Notes under the pieces: model-generated
Seen by the model: the letters and a program-made list of their open reading frames with translations, nothing else
What the model was told of the DNA's origin: nothing
Databases searched by the model: none
NCBI GenBank assembly: GCA_020726505.1
Contig: JAHLEZ010000014.1
Coordinates: 1,240,001-1,304,000 of the forward strand
Origin: Leptodontidium sp. MPI-SDFR-AT-0119
Lineage: Eukaryota; Ascomycota; Leotiomycetes; Helotiales; Leptodontidiaceae
DNA length: 64,000 nt
Direction: 5' to 3'
Part shown: positions 23,738-32,243 of the stretch, piece after piece
Numbering within the stretch: the first letter of the stretch is position 1
How the letters are laid out: every line of letters begins with the position of its first letter
Made by a program: the position numbers and the translations under genes

Positions 23738-25123
23738 TAAAGGAAGCTCCCCCGTCCGGAAGCTTCTCAACTAATTCTTAAATCCTACCTTAGAGGAACA
23801 ACGAGCTAGGTAACCGCAAGTTCACGTCCATCCCATCATCCATATCCTAAAGAAGCTAGCCTCACGTCAAAAAACGAGTTGACGCGGGGATTGGAATCCG
23901 CGAAATGCCATCTCGTACGCCTGTCGTAGGAAACTCCATGCTTGCTATCAACGGAATCAAATCAGGAAAGTTCGCCAAGGCCTCACCGTTGAAAGAACGT
24001 GCATGGTCCGGGGCTCTTCTCTCACAACCTGCAATCCCATCCCATCCTTTCATCGCCCACGAACTACACTCACTGCTGCCCTGCTCACGACATCATGGAG
24101 TCTTCAAAATCCGTCCCGTCCGCTGTTGCTACCGTTATATTCATCAAGTGGAACGCCGAGTCCGAGACTCACTCACTTCAAGCTATCCTTCCAAAAGAAG
24201 GATGATAGACAACTCCCAACCTCCCCAAAAGAAGAAAGCAGGAACAAGAAGATCGTCGGATAATGTCCGATGCAATTGGGCTTCCAGCCAGTCGGAAGCG
24301 TGAAGTGTGAAGCATGAAGCCAACTCCAGCGCCACCCTATTATTAGCTCCCTAGCATCTATCAGTCAGTATCAACCACATCACTCTTCAGGGCACGGGAA
24401 TCGGCCACTTGTTGCCCTCTGCCTACTCAAGTACCGGGTCATCAAATCTCGCGTGGTAAAATCCCACCTGCCTGCCTGTCATCCCGGCGGCCCCTTTTCC
24501 ATAAGCGAGTTGGTCAAATGTCAAAACCTTGATTTTTTGACACTTACCAGCAAGGAGCGTACCAGCTAACTACCTCTCTCTAGCTGCCGTGGCTTGACAC
24601 CTTCCAATCACACTTCACCCTAAGAATTTCATTTCCCAATGGACGACAAAAATCAAGCGGTTGCGGAGCCATGTTGCCTCCAGTTAGACAGGGCAGGAAT
24701 CGGGGCTAGGTTGGTGGTACTCTTGTTTATCTATGCCTTGTTACTCGTTACCAAGTTGGCATCCTTGTTTGAAGTGCCGCTATTGTTTGCTCGCCATGCA
24801 GGTTGCAAGTTAGGGCTGTTATGTTATTTGAAGGGGAAAATGCTCCGTTATTGCATAAATATATACATGCAAGCATGCTTATGTTCAATCCATACTTTAC
24901 GGAATAGATGGTTGAATTACTGGGCTGTCTTTGCCTCACGGCCGCAGAATTGTCCTCGAGACGATCTTTACAGCCAAGTGGCTACCTTATTTTACAGATG
25001 TGTTGTTGTTGTCGCCCCTTTTTCATTTCACTTCCATGCTGCTGTTTGTTCTGATATCTACTGAGCTTCTAGCTACGTTGCCACTTCAAACCTCCCCATC
25101 GTACTCCTCCTCCCCGCATGCAC

Positions 25124-25147
25124 ATCCCCATCCCCATCCCCATCCCC
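25124..25147 (+). repeat. ATCCCC hexanucleotide microsatellite (4 units)
   Basis: Four consecutive ATCCCC units are followed by a C run and an A run. It lies in the gene-poor region, about 1.7 kb beyond the 3' end of SUB2. Confidence 0.85.
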
Positions 25148-26855
25148 CCAAAAAAAACCAGGAACAGGCACCAGGAACGAGCTTATCACCCTAGAGCCAA
25201 TTGAATTACCAATCTAGCCCCGCATCTTCAACTTTCGAGGATACGACTCCTCCACACATTCGATCACCAATTGCCACAACGGCCCTCCCGCCGGGAAGGA
25301 AAGTCTCCGAGAGCAGAGCCCCCTCTTCCTATCCAATCATGCGGTGATGAGATCCCAAGGCTGAGGGAGACCTTCGGATCCATGTTGTTTTGTTTTGTCC
25401 CATTCAGTGGAGTGAGTGGTATGGAATCTCCAGGTTTTGCTATTTGTAGGTTGCCACACCACACCATATCTAAGTCCTGCTACGGCTCTACGACGCTACG
25501 AAAAAGGATGAAACTTATGATATCAACGTCAACAAGACAAGGATGGAAGCGAAACTCGCGCGTATGCAGGCACAGCGCAGCGCAGCGGGAGGGCACAATC
25601 CCAGATCTAAGCTGTGATAGAACCCAACCACTTCAGAGATCAGCATTTGCCACTTTATTTCCAGTAAATATGAGCAGCGGGTGGAGGATGGAGACATTCT
25701 AGCATGGCAATCTGAAATCCCATCACCTAGTACTACCACATTCCCATCCGAGTAACAGACAGAAACCAACCATGCTCAATGGAATATTCCAACAACATTG
25801 ACAGCCAACGGAGAGTTCGTCCGCGTCCCCAAATATGATCCAATGTAGATTCTTGCACCTTCTATCATTCCCATACGAGCCACACATACACATAGAGCCC
25901 TGCCCCCTCGTAAGCCCAATCGATATCCAAACAAGATCCTACCATTGTCACTACTTGCCACCTAGCATTAGCTAGCCACCAATTAATAACCACCCACCTA
26001 CCGTTGAGGTAGGAGCTCAACTCGCCCGCCCTACTATTTAAATTCTAATTCAGCTCCAGCGTTTACCGTCATCAACCCATATCCCTCTCCCTCCTTACGA
26101 AGATCTCAACAGTTGGTTGATACAGAGACAACTCAGCTAACCGCTAAGCCGTCTGAAGTCTCCGGAGCTTCATCTCCGGCTCATTCTCTCCCAATCCCTC
26201 TCTACCTCATGCCTTCTCTGCGGTTGCCAGTTGGGGGTAGTTGGCATGGACCCCATTCGCTACAAAGTGGAAACATACCTACCTACGTTAGTGATACCAA
26301 GGTGACAGACAGATACCATAGGTAGCGGCTCATGTTCGTCAGTCGCGCTTTGCTGGCCTGGAAGTCCATGTCGTTACAAACTAACCTCGAGGTTAGCAAA
26401 GCAGTGACGGATTTCCTACGTCAGTTATTCGCTGCCCCCAGTCAAGCAGTCACGTCACGAAGTCAATTGGATAGAACCGAAAAAATCACAAGAGAATGAA
26501 GAAGGATGTCTCAAGAACTTTTCTATTCATCGATTGCTTGCTCGCACTGCCCATAGCCCATCAGCAGGACTATTCAACCGAGATGTCCATGCCGCTTTTC
26601 GATTCTCGGTTGCCACGTGGACGAGATAAAAAGAGGGAAAGCTTGCGTGCTTCATATCTCGACCATCACCATTGCCCTTAAATTTTCGTTTAGTTCGCAA
26701 GCAGAGAGACCCAGTAGCTCAAACAAAAAAGAGACGCGAACCCAGCCACTACGGGTAAGGAAATCAGAAAAAGCAGACGAGTGGAAAGAGTACAATTTTG
26801 GCATCCGTCCCAAAGAATCCGAAAGTGGATGGTCGAGAAAGCTGACCGCTTCCAT

Positions 26856-28808
26856 CTAGTTGGCCATGTAGATGCTTGAGTCGATACCATCTGCTGGGAA
26901 TGCTCTGACAAAAGTCATTAGCAACATGAACAAAGGGCAAGGATAAGGGGAGACTTACGGGATGTCTGCCTCGAAGCGCTTCTCAACCGATTTCAACACC
27001 TCCTCATCAGCCTCGCTACTCACGAATGAGATTGAAAGACCCTTGGTTCCGAATCGACCAGCACGACCGACACGATGCAGGTAGGAATCAGCATCAGCGG
27101 GGAGATCGTAGTTGATAGCCAAGTTGATACGCTCAATGTCGATACCACGTCCGAAAACATCAGTGGCTACGCAGATTCGCTCCTGGAAATCCTTGAACGC
27201 CTTGTAGCGCTTGATTCTATTGGGCCGTTAGCATCGAAACATGTCGAAGCAACACAGAATACATACCTCTCCTCTTGACTGACACCAGAATGAACTGCAA
27301 CGGACGGGAAGTTGCACTCCTTCAGAAGCTTGTCTAATTCCGTAGCTCTGACGGTGGACTTAACGAAGATGATAGCTTGATTGAATTGCAGGTCATCAAG
27401 CAACTCGTTGAGCTTCCGATTCTTCTCCTTCTCGTCAAGCTTGATGAAGAACTGGTTGAGGCCGTGGAGGGTGAGAGTCTTCTCGTCATCAACATAGATC
27501 TCGAGGGGATTTTGCATGAATTTCTTGCAGATCGGTCGGACTTCCTGGGAGAGGGTGGCGCTGAACATCATGACTTGCTTCTGTGTAGGTGTGGCGCGGA
27601 AGATCTCTTGAACGTCACGACGCATGTCTAAAGGGATTAGCAAACATCGTCACCGTATTTAGATTGTTCTTACCAATCTGATCCAACATCTTATCACACT
27701 CATCAAGAACAAAGATCTTGCAGCTGCCCAATCGAAGGAACTTGTCACGGACGAGAGCGTTCAGACGACCGGGTGTGGCGACAATGATGTGTGGGTGCGT
27801 ATCCTTGTTCTTCAATATCTCGGCATCCTTTTGGATGGGGGTTCCGCCGTAGAATACGGAGGTCTTCACATCTGGCATGTACTTGCTGAATCTTGCATAC
27901 TCGTTCTTGATCTGATATGCGAGTTCGCGGGTGTGGCACATAATGAGGACGGAGGTTTCGCCGTTGACAGGCTCGATTTGCTGAAGACTGGTAAGGACGA
28001 AAATAGCGGTCTTACCAAGACCAGACTTGGCCTGACAGAGGACGTCGGTTCCGAGGATTGCTTGAGGGATACAAACTTGCTGAACTGTAGAGTAAATCGG
28101 GCCGATGTTAGATCAAAGTGTTCTCCAAGAGTGTGAGTGTGGTAGGTGCAAAAGATCGCAATGTCCGTCCATCCGCATTATATAGTCCGCAGAACACCTC
28201 CAATCCCAACGACAACAGCATCGACGTAGAGGTGCGAGATTGCCTTTAAAGGTGCATATCATCGCCCGAAATAGGTAGGTAATATGTAAAGCCTTCGAAA
28301 CCGAGCCGATCCTGGATGTCTCTTGGGCTCGCCGCCTTGTGCCTCTCTTCCCAACCTTGGCCGAAACCTCGTCACCATCTTGATATTCCCGCTTGCACGG
28401 ATATCTTCTCCCACACCACTTGCCTAGGTCTGCACCCAGCCGATAGAGACATTCCAGGATCGATCAGGATTTGATACAGGATGGCCAGAGTATTTTATTT
28501 TGCTTGCGAGATGGACGGACGCGTGGTGGAACGACAACGATGGAGCTTGGGGATGAAAGTTATGACTGACCCTCCGAAGGATGTTCGAAACCGCAATCCG
28601 TAATGGCACGCAGAAGCTCCGGCTTCAATAGGAAATCTCGGAAACCAGTCGAATGAATGCCGACATAGCTGCCTTTCTTGTCGGTGGTACCTCCCGAAAC
28701 CGTCAACTCTCCCTTCTTTGCGCCTCCATTTGCGCCAGCTGCAGGTGCCGCGTCATTGGTTCCGAGCTCCTCGTCGGAGTAATCGATGAGATCTTCTTCA
28801 GTGGCCAT
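26856..28808 (-). CDS. SUB2: ATP-dependent RNA helicase Sub2/UAP56 (mRNA export, TREX complex)
   Basis: Five exons (28808-28571, 28084-27674, 27627-27267, 27216-26959, 26904-26856) encode 438 residues, the normal fungal length. All DEAD-box motifs are intact in order: the Q-motif region [17 protein letters not shown], motif I KSGLGKT (99-105), PTREL-equivalent HTREL, TPGR, DECD (207-210; DECD rather than DEAD is diagnostic for Sub2), SAT (239-241), then [13 protein letters not shown] and HRVGRAGR in the second RecA domain. Sub2 unwinds RNA and couples splicing to nuclear export with the THO complex. The first intron is 486 bp while the other three are 46-54 bp. The gene is divergent from an RNase P subunit gene, 371 bp apart. 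The start at 28808 opens a short acidic N-terminus ([14 protein letters not shown]) typical of the family. Confidence 0.96.
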
Positions 28809-29179
28809 GTTGAAGGTGAGTCGAAGCTGAACTCGCGAAGGGTTTGTGTACAGAGGCTGACCGCGACGATGATGGTCGCAGATGTCGTGAGAGGGGGTAT
28901 CTTGAGCTAGATCGTAGAGAACGATCGAGATATTTGAAAATAGAGGGGGGACTGAGAGAGTGGGTGGGATGATGCAAACGTTGAAGGAAGATGAGGGAGA
29001 CGTGGTTCAGGCTGCGAAAGGGATTGAGGTTCGCGACACATAGCTCCCGCCTTCTGCCTAACCCAAAACGGACTAGTGGGCGGCTGAAAGCAGCGGCGTC
29101 GCTTGCAAACACTTGTGCGCTGAGCCTTGTGGGAACGAAGCACCTTTCACCCATACGCAGCTTCCAGCTACAGCCCCTT
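28809..29179. promoter_or_regulatory. divergent promoter, SUB2 / RPR2-like
   Basis: A 371-bp interval between two start codons pointing apart, both of RNA-processing genes. A shared promoter is inferred from position. No TATA box is obvious. Confidence 0.45.
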
Positions 29180-29692
29180 ATGGCGAAACCTAAGACGGGC
29201 AGCGTCCCAAACAAAGCCTTATACAGCAGAGTTTCCTACCTCTACCAAGCAGCCGCATACATGGCGACACTGCAACCACATTCCCAGATCATGGAGAGTC
29301 GAACGACCGCAAACGGCAAAGGAAGATGCGAGGGAGATAGTGAGATGACTTCGGAGGAATCCAGAGCTACTCAACCACCATTATCTCAGCCTGCTTCCAG
29401 ACGTCTAGTATCCGATCTCCGTGCCGTATCTCATAAGGTCCTAATGCGAATATCACCTGCGATGAAGCATTCCCTTTGCAAGAATTGCGATACGATGATG
29501 ATAGACGGATCTACATGCACAAGCGAGATTGAGAATAGGAGTAAGGGTGGCAAGAAGCCTTGGGCAGATATTCTTGTGCGGAGATGTAATACTTGTGGGC
29601 TAGCCAAGAGGTTCCCTCTGGCAGTAGAAAGGCAGAAGAGACGTCCGCAGAGAAAAACAGAAGAAATTGTTGAATTGGAAACCCCTTCTTGA
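29180..29692 (+). CDS. RPR2: RNase P subunit, Rpr2/Rpp21/Snm1 family
   Basis: A single exon of 170 residues. The Rpr2/Rpp21 domain is visible as an N-terminal helix (NKALYSRVSYLYQAAAYM, residues 11-28) that contacts its partner subunit, followed by a zinc ribbon with C100-x2-C103 (LCKNC) and C136-x2-C139 (RCNTCG), and a basic tail after LAKRFP. The family matures tRNA 5' ends (Rpr2/Rpp21) or works in RNase MRP (Snm1); the choice between the two cannot be made by eye, so the symbol is tentative. Residues 30-85 are a Ser/Thr-rich insert between helix and ribbon. The start at 29180 places the helix at the usual distance, although the frame is open further upstream. Confidence 0.85.
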   Translation: MAKPKTGSVPNKALYSRVSYLYQAAAYMATLQPHSQIMESRTTANGKGRCEGDSEMTSEESRATQPPLSQPASRRLVSDLRAVSHKVLMRISPAMKHSLCKNCDTMMIDGSTCTSEIENRSKGGKKPWADILVRRCNTCGLAKRFPLAVERQKRRPQRKTEEIVELETPS

Positions 29693-30233
29693 GGAAAGGG
29701 CGTAAGGACTTTGCGCTCTCCAACTTGAGATCAAATGCAGCCCAAAAAGCTGCGCAACGAAACAATCTCTGCTCTGTGAGACTGAGCCAAGGCGATGTCA
29801 GTGCGTCTCTCTTATTCTTACAAGTGTCCCTAAGTATTCTATTGACATGTCCACAGGCATTCGCCAATTTCAATATTTTGACTCAATGACATTGTTGCTA
29901 CAATGCACACGGTGCAATGGGTTACTCGAACTTGCTTCTCAAAGAGACGTGTGAGAATGGGACCAGCTGATGTTCCGCTTTTGTCTACCCAAGGAAGCAC
30001 TTGCCCAACGTCTCAAACATTTGTCGCTACCTGCCTAAGCCATGGCTGTTCAGATGTGTTCTGTTATGCGAGACGGCCCTTTTCAACCGAGAAGGTCTCT
30101 CTTTCCCAAGGTCTCAGGAGTCACCCAAGTCTTCGAACAAGATATGCCCTACTTCAAGCCCAATTCTACACTCAATATCACTCACTCATCAACACAGTCT
30201 TTGTCGGGATGTATAGTCAAGCCTAAATGCCGG

Positions 30234-30263
30234 GGTCACGTGTGCCACATGTACCACGTGACC
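30234..30263. promoter_or_regulatory. paired CACGTG inverted repeat
   Basis: GGTCACGTG (30234-30242) and its exact reverse complement CACGTGACC (30255-30263) are separated by 12 bp. CACGTG is the core bound by bHLH factors in fungi. Eleven bases downstream lies a TATA-like box, so this is probably an upstream activating site of the gene starting at 30626. Confidence 0.6.
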
Positions 30264-30273
30264 TCTTAGCTAG

Positions 30274-30281
30274 TATATAAA
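30274..30281 (+). promoter_or_regulatory. TATA-like box
   Basis: TATATAAA lies 352 bp before the 2EXR start codon and just after the paired CACGTG sites. It is followed by a GGAGCTC/GAGCTCC hairpin (30282-30301) that would fall near the transcription start. Confidence 0.55.
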
Positions 30282-30625
30282 GGAGCTCTCCCTCGAGCTC
30301 CTTCTTCAAACCTTCGTACAAAATAAAAGGCATAACAAAGCATACGAACCACGGGTTTTCGTGCTACGTGCCACCTTTTTGATACCACCCCCTTACAAAC
30401 GAGTATATACCGACAGTCTTTTTCTCGCATATTCCGTGACACGTACTTTTATTATTCCATCCTTCGATCCTCTTGGAAGCCAGAAAATTCCCAGGTCCAA
30501 AATCCGCAAAGTAGCCACCCTCAGCGTCTCGACACGTTTGCTAGGAGCATACCTACTCACGTCATTCAAGGTTCCCAGCAGAAGCAACAGTCCTAACCCC
30601 CGATCGATGCGCTTTCCGCCCAATT

Positions 30626-31887
30626 ATGAAGAGCCGGTCTACCATGTCAGATTCTTCCGGCAGCCAGTCGACTGGAGCTGGGATCACTACAAGTCCGCTT
30701 CTGCAAGCACCCGATGAAAGAACCCCAAAAGTCTTACAATACGACGATGCGAGAAGCAGCCGGTCAATTGGACTCGAGGTTTTGGAAACTCCTACAAGTT
30801 CGCCTGGACGAACAGCCTCTCAAAGTAGTCAAGAAGACTTCCAATGCGACTCTCCAGCTTCCCGCAGCCAGTCCATACCAACGGATACGTCTGTGACCTT
30901 TACAACCCTGGATTTACAGCACCCACCAACAATACCCACTCTAGCTCACAGCATGGCGATGCGGTCATTCCGCAAGTATCCCAGTCCTTAATTACCTGCA
31001 AGCAATGTTTGATATGTTGTTCATCAAGACCAGCTACCAAGTTTCGTTTTCGGGATCTGCCTGCTGAAATCCGCTGCGATATATATGGATATGTCTGGCC
31101 TTGCAAATTCCAAGCCATGGCACTGCTTGACACGCTAAAGCATGACAGCAAACTGAGGATCGAAGACCTGGGCGTCGCGACAAAGTTTTCGATCAGCACC
31201 AGCGCTATACCATTACAGCTCAGAACTACGCCGAGTTCAGGGCTATGAGGCCACTTCGGAGAATGGAACAGATTACCGATGTCACAATTCGAATAGACGC
31301 TGGTCTATCGCCTAGGTATGTTGTTGAACACATTTCGGGCCGTTAAGATACCGCTACTGAGTTGTGGAAATAGCGTGATTGCTCTGTCTTCTATGGCAGG
31401 CTATCACTGTACGTTGCGAAATTGGTTCGAAACTATCAAAATTCACACCTTCCACGACCCTGAATCAGAGTTGCCATTTGAATATACCGGGGTCAATCTG
31501 GCGAGGTTGCTTACCAGGGCTGCCGAACATGGAAATGGTGGACCTACCACACTGATCATGATGATGGAATGTTGTGAGCCATTCAGGCGCAATGACGTGG
31601 ACAGACTGCGAAGGCAATTTGTATATATCGATCAAGCTATAGGCTTACCTAGCTCATGTACACAGGAGAGCGAGGGGAAAGTTTTGAAGCTGACTTGGCA
31701 CAATGCGACTTCCTTGAGATGGGCAACCGCACAATTATCGCCAGGGTCATGGCTACGCACTTATGGGTCTACATCAGATCAACACCAAACTGCAAGTCGA
31801 GGCCCTCGTCAGACGGACCCCACTAATAACTGGCAGAGAGTCAAAAACTTCTTTAATGGGAGAGGTTGGGCTTGCTGCTTCATGTGA
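30626..31887 (+). pseudogene. 2EXR-domain gene with an apparent single frameshift
   Basis: The best model is exons 30626-30975, 31029-31315 and 31362-31887. The introns (53 and 46 bp) have canonical donors (GTATCC weak, GTATGT strong), and phases match at both junctions. The N-terminus is Ser-rich and disordered. Exon 2 opens with FRFRDLPAEIRCDIYGYVW, a 2EXR motif. Within exon 2 the frame must shift by one base between about 31150 and 31190: the first frame reads LKHDSKL and soon stops at 31248, while the next frame continues with VFDQHQRYTITAQNYAEF, the expected continuation. No usable splice donor lies between them. Exon 3 is clean to the stop at 31887. Either a recent frameshift or a sequence error explains it. 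A second in-frame ATG at 30644 is an alternative start. Confidence 0.6.
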
Positions 31888-32243
31888 AAGATGCCTCGAA
31901 TTTGCCCACCAATGCTGCATGTACTTGGAGGAGATCGACAAAGGCAAATTGGAGAAGAAACAGACATATCAGCATAGCGTGCGTTGTGTCGTTATACTAG
32001 CATTCAATTCCAGGAGTCATTGAAGCGTTCCATGCAGCTGTGCTTCTATGAGGATAGCTATAACTTTTATTATACTGCTGGCTCACGTTTTGGCTCACCA
32101 TCGTGCACGAGTGAAATGGGCAATGACAGGGAAGCCTTCTGTGATTTTTGGTGCTGCAACTGGAGAGTATTCATACCCCTTTCATCACCGGCACATTCTT
32201 CCATACCAGTGTTGTAAAGGTCACTTGACAGAGCTACAGCTCA
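31888..32243. other. intergenic between convergent genes
   Basis: A 356-bp gap between the 3' ends of the frameshifted 2EXR gene and POP1. Nothing further was recognised. Confidence 0.5.

Larger units (their letters stand above)
23272..23740. mobile_element. MITE, PIF/Harbinger (Tourist)-like by its 3-bp TAA target duplication
   Basis: The element proper is 23275-23737 (463 bp), bounded by 40-bp perfect terminal inverted repeats and flanked on both sides by TAA (23272-23274 and 23738-23740). The 3-bp TAA duplication is what PIF/Harbinger-type transposons leave. The interior holds no transposase. The longest frame is about 70 codons (23288-23503) and is not recognisable. So it is non-autonomous. 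The perfect repeats imply a recent insertion or recent mobility. Confidence 0.8.
18360..26855. other. 8.5-kb region without supportable gene
   Basis: No frame longer than about 260 codons occurs, and the longest ones (18376-19170 and 19061-19720, minus strand) are Ser/Thr/Pro/His low complexity with no splice coherence. They lie directly upstream of the reductase-like gene and could be its leader. The region includes a (GGCAGAAGT)-type short tandem near 18745, GGTTGGTTGGTTGG near 19262, the MITE at 23275-23737 and an ATCCCC array at 25124. Base composition is not strikingly AT-rich, so this is not an obvious RIP-degraded island. Long noncoding transcripts or an unusually long promoter are possible. 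Confidence 0.55.
29693..30625. other. intergenic with promoter of the 2EXR gene
   Basis: About 0.9 kb. Apart from the promoter elements listed at 30234-30301, no coding feature is supported. Confidence 0.5.

Noticed and set aside
24639..25064. 141-codon frame with an ATG and hydrophobic stretches
   Set aside because: Composition is rich in Cys, Tyr and Leu as expected of random frames; no family, no signal peptide and no supporting neighbours.
28085..28570. Box C/D snoRNA inside the long SUB2 intron
   Set aside because: A CGATGAT string is near a box C, but no proper RTGATGA/CTGA pair with a terminal stem was found by eye.
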